NCBI GenBank assembly: GCA_026018925.1
Contig: JAKSZU010000016.1
Coordinates: 7,298,940 to 7,362,939, forward strand
Direction: 5' to 3'
DNA from: Tupaia tana
Taxonomy: Eukaryota > Chordata > Mammalia > Scandentia > Tupaiidae
DNA: 64,000 nucleotides
Part shown: in pieces, positions 22,161-33,108 of the stretch
Layout: every line of letters starts with the position of its first letter
Position numbering within the stretch: the first letter of the stretch is position 1
The notes under the pieces: generated by a model
What the model was told of the DNA's origin: nothing
The model's database searches: none
What the model saw: the letters and a program-made list of their open reading frames with translations, nothing else
Position numbers and translations under genes: made by a program

Positions 22161-22425
22161 GGGACCAGCAGTTAGCGTGATGGCTATGTAGCTGGACTCC
22201 CACGTAGTCGACTGCGGTTCAAGTCCCGGACCCGGTGGCTTAAACTCACGCCGGGCACGTGTGCGTGCGTGCCCAAGATCCCGAGAGGAGAATGGAGGAG
22301 AAGGGATTGCGGCATGGCCATCCCCCCGGGGGGTTGATTTCTCACTTTCTGTCTCTCTGCCTCTCTCTGTCTTTCTGGCGAGCGCACGTGCCCTATAGCA
22401 AAAACCTCTCAAAAAAAAACCCCCC
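22161..22425 (+). repeat. Family L SINE with target-site duplication
   Basis: GGGACCAGCAGTTAGCGTG head and GGTTCAAGTCCCGGACCC; body keeps many CpGs. AAAAAACATAACTCA (22146-22160) and AAAAAACATAATTCA (22426-22440) flank it. Confidence 0.92.
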
Positions 22426-23454
22426 AAAAAACATAATTCAATAAAACATCTGTGAATCCTCCCCACTTTCATTCCTAATTCGTACTTTTGGAACCTGATT
22501 CTGAAGATAAAACCGTATCTGCCCTTTAAAGTGTGAGATTGTGTCACTAAGAGCAACCTCAAAGAAAATATTCTCTTTAACCTTTAAGTGAGAAAATAAC
22601 ATTCTAAGCTTAATATGACTGTTCCCAGCTTTTAGGAGAAAAGTATGCATAAGATTAACAGTACTTTTTACAATTGCAATGGGAAGAATCTATAGAGTAC
22701 CTTAGATATTACTTTTAAAAATTGGTATAATTTTAAAAAAATATTAAATCGTATTTAGTGATGAAAAGTGGGAATAAGAATGATACGGATCATGATGACC
22801 AAAAATTTGTATGCTGGAATGAGAGTATATTTTGGGGATGTAATAACTATTTGGTATTTAAAACTATGTAACAGGGCTTGGATCTATTACACTGCAGAAT
22901 AGGAGATCTGATTTGACTTGAAGAAACCAGAAGAAAAGTCTGCTGAAAGTCTGGTTCACTGAAAATTGTATACGTTACAGAAGATGGCTGTTTCACTAAT
23001 GGCTCGTCAGATTCCTTGAGCCATTAGTGAATATTAAATTTTGTTCCACTTGACAGATGAATGTAGCTCCTCAAAGTGTAGTCAGTGTCAGTTGAGTTTT
23101 AGAGGACTGCAGTCTTGTGGCATGTCTTCTGTTGGAGTGGTTGTTAGTCTCTGGAGAAGTGACGTCAGTCACAATTTTCTTTTGAGTGATTTGGTCCCAG
23201 GTCAGGGTCCTTTAGAGGGAAAAGTTCATAGGATGATCTTACACCAGGAGCAGTTGGGAGCCTTTGCTTACTGGTGACTAAATATTCCTGTTGGATTTCT
23301 TTCTCACTCCTATACTTTCCTTGGTTGAAGAGTTACAGGCTCAATGTTAGGAAACCTACTTACTCCTGGAGAATCGAGTTACACATATCTCTATTTTTAT
23401 AAACCACCCAGGCTCAGGTATTTCTGTAAGCAACGTGTTGGCAGGCAAAGATCA

Positions 23455-24655
23455 AAGTTGGCACCCCCAGCAGGCTAGTGCTGCTACAGGTGCCTGAAAA
23501 TGTGGAAGTGGCTTTGGAACGAGGTAATAGGCAGAGAGGTTGGAGAAGCTTGGAGAAGGCTGCAAAAAGCCTCACAATTTCTGGTGGAGGCTTGGAAGAA
23601 CTGTGTGGAAATGAACTGGACATCCTTAGAGACGGCAGGTGGTTGTGACTGCCGTGCTTCAGTTAGGGCCATGCGGACATGTCAGATGGACATAAGGATG
23701 TTTTTGGAAACTGAAGAGAGGTTCGTCCATGTCACACCACAGCAAAGAATTGGGTGTCACATTGTTCGTGTCCTGAAGGTTTGTCGAATACTGAATTTAA
23801 AAGTGATGAAAATCTGGCAAATGAAATTTCAACGTAAGGTAATAGAAGGGCCTACATGGTTATTAACTGCTTGTAGTGTGATGTGAGTGAGAAGACAGAA
23901 CTTGTAATGAGAAGGGAAGCAGAGGGGAAAAGTGTGGAAAACGTGCAGCCTGGCCACGAGGCAGAGTGAAGTGTGTTTTGCAGATGAAAGTGTGGCTGAG
24001 AGGCTCGTTGTGGAAGGGATCAGCAGGGCTAAAAGGGCTCCCGGGGTAACGGTCAAGAAAAGGGAGCAAAGCCCTGAGGCGGTGTCCCTTTCATCACAAG
24101 CCCCAGAGAGCAGACTGGTTTAGGGAGACTGACCTGGAGGGGCTTGTTGCCTTTAGTCACCTCAGAGCTCTGAGTCTTGCATTCCAAGAAAGTGTTCCTC
24201 AGCCCTGGCTGTGATTTAAAGGGTTCCAGATGGAGCTTGGCCTGCCGTTAAGGCTGTTCTCCACCCTCCACTCCAGAACTTGGAAGTGACAGATCTCCGT
24301 GGTCTACACATGGAGGCTTGCATAATTCAGGAATTGTGGAGGTGTTGAGACCTCACTGAGATTTTTTAAAAAATATTTTTAAATACTCATTTAATTTTTA
24401 CTTATTGCCATTATTTTATTATTTATTTTATTAAAGTTGACCAGAGAGAGAAGGAAAGTGAGGAAGTAAGCTGCCAGGTCTGAGATTTGAACCACAGTTA
24501 GCCATGTGGGAGTCCAGCCACCTTAACCACCACGCCACCTGCCAGCCCCAGAGACCTCACTGAGATTTGAAAGACTGCCTCACTCAGCCCGGGGACTTAG
24601 GCAGAGACTTGTCATAGGGGCAGAGCTGTACTTCATTGTATTTCACAGGTAGCAT
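23455..24655 (+). repeat. MaLR-type (ERVL-MaLR) internal-region remnant
   Basis: CAGGCTAGTGCTGCTACAGG, GTGGAAGTGGCTTTGGAACG, AGGTTGGAGAAGCTTGG, AAAGTGTGGAAAACGTGCAGCC and CATCACAAGCCCCAGAG follow, in order, the non-coding internal sequence of THE1/MST/MLT-type retroelements. It is an old, non-functional relic with no intact gag, pol or env, interrupted by a family S SINE at 24365-24550. Confidence 0.78.
24365..24550 (-). repeat. Family S short SINE inside MaLR relic
   Basis: GAGACCTCACTGAGATTT occurs at 24347-24364 and 24551-24568, a perfect 18-bp duplication. Head ends CACCTGCCAGCCCCA. Confidence 0.93.
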
Positions 24656-24659
24656 TGTT

Positions 24660-24808
24660 TTCCCAAAGAATTATTTAATTTTAACATCATAATTATTATT
24701 TTAAAAAAATTTGATCAGAGAGAGAGTGGGAATGTAAGAAAGCAAGCCTTGTCCGCGACTTGGCCCTGTGGGGTCCTGTGCCCCCACCACCATGCCACCT
24801 GTGACCCC
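24660..24808 (-). repeat. Family S short SINE, diverged
   Basis: AAGAATTATTTAATTTTAAC tail, GATCAGAGAGAGAGTGGG, head CACCATGCCACCTGTGACCCC. Confidence 0.72.
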
Positions 24809-25003
24809 TTAGACGATGTACTTTTTACAAATTGAAGGTTTGTGGCAACTCTGCTTTGAGCAAGTCAATTGGTTGGTGCCATTTTTTCAATAGCATATAC
24901 TCACTGTGTGTGTCTGTGTTGTATTTTGGTAACTCTCACAATATTTCAATTTTTTTTTTTACTATTATTATATCAATTATAGTGATCCATGATAGGCCAT
25001 TGT

Positions 25004-25265
25004 GTTTTTTTGGAGAGGTTTATGCTATATGGCGCGTGCGCTTGCCAGAAAGACAGAGAGAAACAGAGAGACAGAAAGTGAGAAATCACCCCCCACGGGG
25101 TATGGCCATGCCGCAATCCCTTCTCCTCCATTCTCCTCTCGAGATCTTGGGCACGCATGCACACGCACCTGGCGTGAGTTTAAGCCACCGGGTCCGGGAC
25201 TCGAACCGTGGTCGACTACATGGGAGTCCAGTGACATAGCCGTTACGCTAACTGCTGGTCCCCTT
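25004..25265 (-). repeat. Family L SINE inside Tigger1 fossil
   Basis: Duplicated target TGATAGGCCATTGT (24990-25003) and TGATAGGTCATTGT (25266-25279). CpG-rich body and head ending CTAACTGCTGGTCCC. Confidence 0.93.
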
Positions 25266-25540
25266 TGATAGGTCATTGTTGATTATACTTTTATAATTGT
25301 TTAGGGTACCATGACCCGCTCTCATATAAGACAACTTAGTTGATAAACATGGTGTGTTTTCTGACAGCTCGTTGACCAGCCATTCACCCTTTCTCTGCCT
25401 CTCCTCAGGCCTTCCCATTTCCTAAGACACAATATATTAGCATTAAGCCAATTAACCCTAACGTGACCTTTCAGGGTTGAAGTAAAAGGCAGAGTCACAT
25501 ATTTCTCACTTTAAATCACAAATTAGAAATGATTAAGCTT

Positions 25541-25785
25541 GGGACCAGCAGATGGCGTAATGGTTACATCACTGGACTCCCGTGTAGTCAACTGTGCTTC
25601 AAGTCCTGGACCTGCTGGCTTAAACTCACTGGGTGCATGTGCATGTGTGCCCAAGATCCTGAGAGGAGAAAGGAAGAAAAGGGATTGCAGTGTGGCCATC
25701 CCTCCTAGGGATTGATTTCTCACTTTCTGTCTCTGTCTTTTGGGTGAGCACACACGCCCTATAGCAAAAAATCTATTTTAAATAA
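25541..25785 (+). repeat. Family L SINE inside Tigger1 fossil
   Basis: GGGACCAGCAGATGGCGTAATGG head. It splits the Tigger1 stretch ATTAAGCTT / TGAGGAAGGCATGTC, with GATTAAGCTT before it and GATTAAACTT after it. Confidence 0.88.
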
Positions 25786-25877
25786 GGATTAAACTTTGTG
25801 AGGAAGGCATGTCATAACTGAGATAGGCCAAGATCTATGCCTTTTGAGCCAGTAAGCTAAGCTGAAAATGTAAAGGA

Positions 25878-26135
25878 GGGGCCAGCAGGTGGTGTGGTGA
25901 TTAAAGTGCTGAATTCCCACATGGCTGACTGCAGTTCTAGTCTCAGACCTGGAGGCTTGAAAATCACACAGGGTGCATGTGCATGCGTGCCCAAAATCCC
26001 AAGAGGAGAGGACATGGAGGAGAAGGGATTGTGGTATGGCTATCCTACCTGGGGGTGATTTCTTACTTTTCCTCTCACCCTCTCTCTGGTGAGCACATGA
26101 ACCTTATGGCAAAAACTTTGGGAAAAAAAAGGAAA
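25878..26135 (+). repeat. Family L SINE inside Tigger1 fossil
   Basis: GGGGCCAGCAGGTGGTGTGGTG head, AACCTTATGGCAAAAAC end. It lies between Tigger1 segments AAAATGTAAAGG and GAAGTTCTTGAAGG. Confidence 0.87.
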
Positions 26136-26155
26136 GGAAGAAGTTCTTGAAGGAT

Positions 26156-26240
26156 TGTTTTTTAGTCCAGGACTTGAGCTGTGATGTCTGTCATCTGAGA
26201 TCCAGCCTCCTTAACCTTCATACTACTTGGCTCTCTTGAA
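26156..26240 (-). repeat. SINE head fragment inside Tigger1 fossil
   Basis: TTGTTTTTTAGTCCAGGACTTGAGC, TCCAGCCTCCTTAACC. CTTGAAGGA occurs on both sides, so it looks like a separate short insertion. Confidence 0.7.
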
Positions 26241-27981
26241 GGAAATTTTAAAAGGGCAACTCCAGTGAATATGTGAATAATGAAAAAGCAAAACAACTTA
26301 TGTGGAGAAAGTTGCGGTGGACTAGATAGAAGATCAAACCAGCCATAACATTCCCTTAAGCATCATCCAGAGGAAGGCCCTAACTTTTCAATGCCATGAA
26401 GGCTTGAAAGAGTTGAGGAAACTTCAAAAGAAAAGTTCGAAGCTGTAGAGGGTGGTTCCTAAGTTTTAAGGAGAGAAGTCATCTCCACAACACAGATGGT
26501 CAAGGGGGAGCAGCAGGTTATCCCAAAGATCTCACTGAGACACTGGATGAAGGCGGCTCCCTCATTGATAGATTTTCAGTGTAGATGAAACAGCCTTATA
26601 TTGGAAGAAGAGCCGTCCAGGGCTTTCAAAGCTCGAGAAGTCAGTGCCTGGCTTCAGACCTTCAGACTGGTAGACTGACCCCCTTGTCAGGGGCTAATGC
26701 AGCTGTGACCTGAAGTTGAAGCCGGTGCTCATTTCTATTCTGGAAATTCGTGGGCCCTTAAGAATCGTGCTCAGTCTACTCTGCCTGTGCTCTGTAAACA
26801 GAACAAAGCCCGGTGCCCGCACATCTGCTGACCGCTGGCTTGCTGCTTATCTGAGGCCCACTGTTGGGACTGCCTGTTCAGAAAAAAGGTTCTTTTCAGC
26901 ATATTGCTGCTGTATTTTTGTTTATATGTCGAAAAACCTTCACAACAAAATTCACTTACAATTCTTAAAACAAGTGTTTTTAGGGGGTTTAGAAAAATGT
27001 TTGGGCCATTTACACGTTTCAGGCGTGTGTGGGTTTTAAGTGTATTTCTTATTTTTCTTTAATTATGTGCACTTTATTGTCTTCTGTTTGCACTAGATTT
27101 TGCGTATGGCATTTCATTTCTATTTTACTTGCTTTCATGAAAATTGTGATTATTACCAAGTTTTATTTTACACTATATTTGTTGCTGTGTAGAAAGGATT
27201 ACTGAATTGTAGTAAATACAGGGCTTGCAGACTCAGCCCGTAGGTTTCTATAAAAGTTGATGTGAGCTTATACACAGCTCGCGTTTTGATTATTGCTAAT
27301 GATGATTGCATGGACAGGAAAATACACCAGTGTTTAGTAATTGGGTCTCTATACTAGAAATAGCTGGCACAGAGTTTTTTTGGTAGCTTATAAGTGTCTT
27401 CTTTGGTTAATCTGGTAATGATCCCTTTGTAAACTTTAGTGGTAATTTTAAGATTCCTGTTTGTTAAGGAATGGTGAATTAAGAACAAATGTCCATTTGT
27501 GGTTGCCTGGCTTTGACAAATTTTTACGTGAAGAAAGAAGTAACAGCATTGAGACAGTTTGAGGGGCCTGGGTGGACTCATTTTGGAAAATGGAGAAATG
27601 GTATATTGTGAAGAAAGGTAGTTAGAAAATACTTTTGGTATTAAAACTATACCTATCTCTATTGAAATTATAATCACAATCATTAAAAGTTAAGATTTGC
27701 TGTTTTTTTGTGTGTTTGTGTGCTTTCGTTTCTTTTTTTTTTCAAGGAGTTGAAGTAGATATTAGGTATCCTTTGGATTGAGGAGAAAAATGTATTAATT
27801 AAAAAAGGGATTGATTTTCCTTTGTCATTCTCTTATTATTTATTACTTATAATTTATTAAAATTGCCTGTATAAAGCAGCATAACTCATACGGTTTCAGA
27901 CTCCTCAGCTGTACTTCCTTGGTGATTGGTTTGGCATTTCAAAAACTTACATGATGTAATACCTTATTGATAATATGTTCT

Positions 27982-28258
27982 GTGTTGTTTTTTTTTTTTC
28001 TTTTTTTGGAGAGGTTTTTGCTATAGGGCGCGTGCACTCGCCAGACAGACAGAGACAGACAGAGAGACAGAAAGCAGGAAATCACCCTCCAGGGGGGATG
28101 GCCACGCCGCAATCCCTTTTCCTCCATTCTCCTCTCGGGATCTTGGGCATGCACGCACACACGCCCAGCGTGAGTTTAAGCCACCGGGTCCGGGACTCGA
28201 ACCGCGATTGACTACGTGGGAGTCCAGCGACATAGCCATTACGCTAACTGCTGGTCCC
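27982..28258 (-). repeat. Family L SINE with target-site duplication
   Basis: GATAATATGTTCT (27969-27981) and GATAATGTGTTCT (28259-28271). Complete, CpG-rich copy. Confidence 0.93.
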
Positions 28259-28559
28259 GATAATGTGTTCTTAATTTTATATGTAATTTTCTTTTGGCAG
28301 CAATTACCTATTCTTAGTATACAACTGATATATTCAGGATTGGTAGTTAAAATTAGTGCCAGTGGAGAGAAATAGTAGTATGTTGTTTGACTTTTAATTG
28401 ACAGTAAAAACAAAATGAAAAAAAAAAAAAAAAACCAACACCATCACCTTATCAATATTGTGTGTATAATTTTCTCTTAAAAGCCTAGACCTAAAATTAA
28501 ACTCATGTGGGCTTTGGAAGTAGAAGGAACTTGACAAAACAAATTTGCTCAGTGACCTC

Positions 28560-28875
28560 ATTTTGTGAAGTGTGATAGTTATTACTTACTGAGAACTTAC
28601 TGTCAGGGCAATATTGGGTCATTTTTATACTTTCTTTAATCTTTAGAATAGCTGGGTATGAGATATTTCTCTTATCTGTTTTATGAGGGGACTTCAGAAA
28701 GTTTGTAGAAAAATGGAGTTAAAGTACAAGTTGATTTTGGTGCAGAAACATTTTGTAATCCTCGCCTAGTTTTCTTATAGTGTATATTTTCCATAAACTT
28801 TTTGAAGACTCCACATACTGTTGAAAACAGTTTAGACTTGCTAGTCAAAGATGAGAAAACGGAGGCTAGAATATT
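28560..28875 (+). repeat. MIR interrupted by a MITE
   Basis: MIR-like TTTCTTTAATCTTTAGAATAG and ATGAGATATTTCTCTTATC precede the MITE at 28686. GATGAGAAAACGGAGGCTAGA continues the MIR after it. Confidence 0.6.
28686..28818. mobile_element. Mariner-like MITE, copy 2
   Basis: GGGGACTTCAGAAAGTTTG start and AAACTTTTTGAAGACTCC end. The interior TTGATTTTGGTGCAGAAAC is shared with 15778. TA lies near both ends. Confidence 0.68.
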
Positions 28876-28876
28876 C

Positions 28877-29150
28877 ATGGGGCAGCATGTGGCATGGTAA
28901 AGGCGCCAGACTCCCACGTGGTCAACTGCAGTGAAAATCTTGGACCTGGTGGCTCGAAACTCATGTGGGATATATGCATGGATGGCCAGAATCCCAGGAG
29001 GAGAAGGGATTGTGGTGTGATCATCCTCCTTGGGGGTGCTTTCTCACTTTCTGTCTCTGTGTCTCTCTGTCCATCCAGTGAGTGCACACACCCTGAAGCA
29101 AAAAACAAAACAAACAAACAAAAAACCAAAAAAAAAAAAAAAAAAAACTC
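28877..29150 (+). repeat. Family L SINE
   Basis: ATGGGGCAGCATGTGGCATGG head, long A-rich tail with CAAA repeats and a 20-base A run. Confidence 0.82.
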
Positions 29151-29292
29151 TAAAAAGGAAAAGGGAAATTTGTGGCAATGTCGTATAATGAATTTTGCCT
29201 AACAGTTTTGTGTCTTTTGGAGCCAGTGCCAATGTGTTTAGATTCTACTTTTGCTTCTGTTAGTTATAAAGTACATATTTTGCTTTCTTTAG

Positions 29293-29418
29293 TATAATCC
29301 GTCATCCCAGCAGCAGAGAGAAATAATTAAGAGTAGGAGCCTGGACAGGCGGCTGCAAGAACCCATAGTGTTAACGAAGTGGAGACACAGCACCATTGTA
29401 TTGGACACCAATGACAAG
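29293..29418 (+). CDS. ARHGAP12: ARHGAP12 exon: post-WW linker
   Basis: 126 nt, 42 codons, phase 0-0. The acceptor is TGCTTTCTTTAG with a good pyrimidine tract and the donor is GTAGGC. It encodes YNPSSQQQREIIKSRSLDRR, then LQEPIVLTKWRHSTIVLDTNDK. The segment KSRSLDRR is basic and contains a possible RxxS kinase site. KWRHSTIVLDTND is strongly diagnostic for ARHGAP12 rather than its paralogues. It leads from WW2 towards the PH domain and has no known fold. Confidence 0.95.
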
Positions 29419-29593
29419 GTAGGCTTTCTTCTGAAAAACCTGTTGTGCATTAGATCATACGGGGAATTGTGACCATTTGTGCTGATCATCTCGCTTTACG
29501 TGGTATTTCTGTTAAATATGATTCTCTGCTAAAACATTTTTTTGAACCAGAATAAACTTTTGACCTGTAAGTATGATTGAATATAACTACTGA

Positions 29594-29674
29594 GTCGTCG
29601 GGAGAGGCGTGACCCATTTTTCCTTAGAAAAACATAAAAAAAAGCCACGTCATGACTTTTCTGATGACCTAATA
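29594..29674. mobile_element. Short palindromic MITE-like element, copy 2
   Basis: GTCGTCGGGAGAGGCGTGAC near the left end pairs imperfectly with GTCATGACTTTTCTGATGACC on the right. The same design is at 4332 and 44367. Confidence 0.5.
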
Positions 29675-30105
29675 TACTATGTATTTTCCCCTAACTGAAT
29701 TGCATGCCTTAGTGGCTACTGTTTTATATATTGAGTGGCACTTTATCATAGAGTAGGTTTTGGTTTTGAAGTTGTTTTGATTTTTGCGGAATGTGTTGAC
29801 TTCTCTGTGGCTTGGGGATGTGTCTATACTTGGATGGATTTGAGCCTACTAGGTGACGGGCGTTTTTGCTCAGCACCCTAAAGTCACATTTCTGTTATTT
29901 CTTGCCCTCAATCTCTAGGCCTAGTGAAGACGTTTAATTGTTTTTCCTCATCCCAGCGAAGATTGGGAATCCTACTCCTTTAGTTTCCCTAAATGCCCTC
30001 TGTACAGAGTGCTGCTTTTATTGATTTGGAAAGCTATTCTCTTGTTTCAAAAAGGGATGAATTTTCATGTGAACATCAGAATGGATGTTTTTAAAACTTC
30101 TGTAG

Positions 30106-30351
30106 TGGGACCAGCAGATGGTGTAATGATTACATCACTAAACTCCGATATAGTTGACCATTGTTCAAGTCCCGGATCCGGTGGCTTGAAACTCACACTG
30201 GGCACATGTGTGTGATGCCCAAAATCCCAAGAGGAGAGTGGCGGGGAAGGGATGGTGGCATGGCTGTTCACCCTGAGGGGTGATTTCTTGCTTTCTTTCT
30301 CTGTCTGGCAAGTGCATGCACCTTATAGCAAAAATTTCTCTAAAAAAAAGA
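30106..30351 (+). repeat. Family L SINE with perfect target-site duplication
   Basis: AAAACTTCTGTAG at 30093-30105 and 30352-30364. Head GGGACCAGCAGATGGTGTAATG. Confidence 0.92.
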
Positions 30352-30437
30352 AAAACTTCTGTAGCAATTATATCTTTATAATGTGGCTTTACCAACACTA
30401 AATAAATAATTTAAAAAATATATTTTTCATTAAAAAC

Positions 30438-30489
30438 TCTTCTTCTTCTTCTTCTTCTTCTTCTTCTTCTTCTTCTTCTTCTTCTTCTT
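30438..30489. repeat. (TTC)n / (GAA)n trinucleotide run
   Basis: About 17 uninterrupted TTC units on the sense strand (GAA on the other), followed by TTTTCTATTTTT. Confidence 0.97.
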
Positions 30490-31853
30490 TTCTATTTTTA
30501 ATCATCAGGCTTCTTTTGTATATAACTAACAGGCTTCCTATATTTCCTGGATGTGTTACTGAGAATAGAATGAGCTCTCCCAAGGCATGTTTCTCTACGT
30601 TTGGATATTCTCAGTCTTAAATCCCTTTATACATGATCTCAGTGTTCAGTTGAAACAAGTGTACTATTTTGAATTAAAAGGTGACCTTTTGTGGCACCAT
30701 AGACATTGTCGGCACACCTACTTATGGTTACAAGATTGACTAGCACAACAACAATGAAAACAGCAGACCAGTTGCTGATACCTGTTTTGTAAAGTGTTAG
30801 ATGATTGAATGTAGAGAGCATATTAAATAATGGTATTCTGGAGTCTGTGCTCTCGAAGATACAGTGGAAAATATATTAGTGTGGAGATTAACCTGGTAGG
30901 TAAGATTTCTGGAAGTTTTTATAGAAAAATCAATTCAACATACTACAATTCAGGGTTTATGGAAAGCCCCTAAATACCCCATGTAGAACTCTAGGGTAAA
31001 GTCACTGCACTCTTAATTGATAATAGGTATTGGCACATGATTTCTCTAATTCTCTTTTCCTGAAATTATTTAAAGCATCTGGGGGAATGGAGGAAGTTAA
31101 AATGGAACCAGGCTGTTGCTACCAAAAACTGATTTTTAGTCTTATTTTCCACGAATAGTTCTAGAAACTTTTGCAGTAGAAATCATATATTGTATTTTAA
31201 TATCGAAAAGCAGACCGCTTAAAAACATGTTACTGGCTTCCTCATGATATTTCCGTAGGCTTAGAATCTTAAGCATCCTTGCGTTTTTAAAATCTTCCTT
31301 ATTTTAAATCGTTGGAAAGCAAACTGTAAATGGAATATTATTAGCAACTTAATTTCTCATATAAATGTTGACTAAAGTAAAATTCTAATTCTAGCAGTTG
31401 CCACATATTTCCTGTGACCATCCCTTACTTAATCCTGAGTGTTTGTACCCACAAATGTGAACATAAATTTAGCACCAGTTAGCAGATTAATGTGATATCT
31501 ATTACATAGTTATCCACAAGTGCTTAGATTTTACCTACTCTAAGTATGGCCAATTCAAACTAATATTTAATGATTTTAAGGTAACTTGCATTCTTTTTTT
31601 TTATTATTTGAGTAATTCTATCTGCATTAGTTAAACTTAATTGTAATTGCTATAAAATAATGCTGTATTGAATAGACTTTCACTAACATAGCTAGTTTTC
31701 AGATGAGTACTATCTTAGATTTGGGGCTGAATATGGAAGCAAATAAGGAAATTTTTTTTTGTACTCTCCTTGTTAAGCTCTCCCCCTGAGAGTAGAGGGA
31801 GTAGTATAATGGTATAAAATAGAGTAACTTTTTTCATTACTTATTTTTTGTAG

Positions 31854-31928
31854 GAATCTCCAAGTGCCTCAAAACCCTGCTTTCCTGAAAACGAATCTTC
31901 TCCCTCTTCACCAAAGCACCAAGATACA
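31854..31928 (+). CDS. ARHGAP12: ARHGAP12 exon: Ser/Pro-rich linker, likely cassette
   Basis: 75 nt, 25 codons, phase 0-0. It encodes ESPSASKPCFPENESSPSSP followed by KHQDT, so it is low-complexity with three SP sites and no fold. The acceptor (TTATTTTTTGTAG) is good but the donor is GTTAGT, with T instead of the usual A at position +3. Small size, symmetric phase, weak donor and a disordered product together suggest an alternatively spliced cassette. I recall that ARHGAP12 transcripts vary in this linker region, but that is from memory. Skipping it would join the previous linker directly to the start of the PH domain. Confidence 0.92.
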
Positions 31929-32996
31929 GTTAGTATGATAGAAGCGTATCATATACTATAGCCCAGTTACTTCAATCAGTTTTAAAATAGGCATCTTTAA
32001 ATGTAATATTTAATTATTTCTTAGGCTTCTATTAAACTTTATTTTTTTATCACAAATTAAAATAGATTTTAGTTCAGAATATTTTATTGATTTAAAAGTC
32101 CCCTTTTGTGCAAAATGAAGTATCTTGTTACATGATTCAATTATATACTATTCTTTTAAGTGATGCTCTCATGTTTAGTTTTAAAAAAATAAGAAAAGTT
32201 CCAGATAGTACTATCACATTGTACTTTTGCCCTTTTTTCCTCAAGCCAGCAGTCCACAGGTAAGAAGCGTTTCCCTCCTTACTGAGCAGACACCTTTCTT
32301 CCTCCATGCCATCACACACTCTACCCGGTCTGTGCCAGATGGATGTTGGAGATAAGGTCACTCAGCTGTCAGTTCTCCTAAACTGGAAGATCTCCAAGGG
32401 ATCTATCTTCAGGCACCTGTCTCAACTCCGCTGATGGCATTTCACTCCATCCCTGTATTTATACCCCCAGTCTTTCCTATTAGCTGGCGATAATGCTACC
32501 CACCCGTCAGTGGCTTCTCTTTTCTGTTCAGATGAAGCTTAAAACCTTGGAGGAGGACTCTAAAGCTGGGCCTGCTCTGGCTTCTGACCGTGGCCTTAGC
32601 CTCGTCTCACACTTCTTATATATTTCCATCCTCCCTTCTTGCTTCCTTCCTTCCTGCTATACCACCTTTCTTTCAGTGCTTTGAAGGAACCTGCTTTCAA
32701 CCTAAGGCTCTTGTATTTGTCGTTTACTCTGACCCTGAAACATTTCTGCCCCACTTCCTTGCCTGGTTGACTTCTGTTCATTCACTAGGGTTCGGTCAAG
32801 ACTTTGTTTCCTTAGAGAATTTTATTCTAATCCTATAGATGAGTAAGGTTTTCTTATAATAGTCTTCCTAGCATTTAATTATGTGTCATTTGATTACATA
32901 AACTAAAGTAACTCTTTATATTCCTTTTGTTAAGTTTTTTAATTGCCAGAGGGTGTTTGTGCTCACCAGGAAGACAGAGGGGAGAGGGAGAAAGTA

Positions 32997-33020
32997 CCCC
33001 CCCCCCCCCCCCCCCCCCCC
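32997..33020. repeat. Poly-C run (24)
   Basis: 24 consecutive C inside the SINE body; the other strand is a G run able to form G-quadruplex. Confidence 0.95.
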
Positions 33021-33069
33021 GTTTGGAATGTGGTCACAATACAGTCATTTTTCCATTTTGTCAGGATTT

Positions 33070-33072
<3 letters not shown>

Positions 33073-33106
<34 letters not shown>
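33073..33106. repeat. (AC)n microsatellite
   Basis: 17 AC units inside the same SINE. Confidence 0.97.

Positions 33107-33108
<2 letters not shown>

Larger units (their letters stand above)
24810..26900 (+). mobile_element. Tigger1-type DNA transposon fossil, broken by SINEs
   Basis: The Tigger1 order is kept through GAAGGTTTGTGGCAACTCTG, GTATTTTGGTAACTCTCAC, ATATAAGACAACTTAG, AATCACAAATTAGAAATG, GGATAGAAGATC-like ACTAGATAGAAGATCAAACC, ATGAAACAGCCTTATATTGG, GTCAGTGCCTGGCTTCAG and GGGGCTAATGCAGCTGTGAC. It covers the 5' non-coding part and roughly the first half of the pogo-type (DDE) transposase gene. It is full of frameshifts and stops, so it is dead. SINEs interrupt it at 25004, 25541, 25878 and 26156. 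The 3' end after about 26900 is missing. Confidence 0.85.
19178..29292 (+). other. Intron after WW2 exon
   Basis: 10115 bp. It contains many SINEs, the (TA)n(CA)n tract, a MaLR-type internal remnant, the Tigger1 fossil, and a MIR interrupted by a MITE. 19178-19830, 20365-20940, 22445-23450, 26900-27960, 28275-28560 and 29155-29292 show nothing I recognise. Confidence 0.85.
29419..31853 (+). other. Intron before cassette-like exon
   Basis: 2435 bp with a short palindromic MITE-like element, one SINE and a TTC/GAA trinucleotide run. 30500-31853 is AT-rich and carries no repeat I recognise. Confidence 0.8.

Noticed and set aside
23500..23886. 128-codon open frame as a gene
   Set aside because: It lies in a MaLR-type internal region, which is non-coding in known members, and shows no domain.
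24963..25276. Open frames with PERQRE / LSHRVRDSNRG-type peptides, here and in other SINEs
   Set aside because: They recur at every family L copy, so they are translations of the SINE body.
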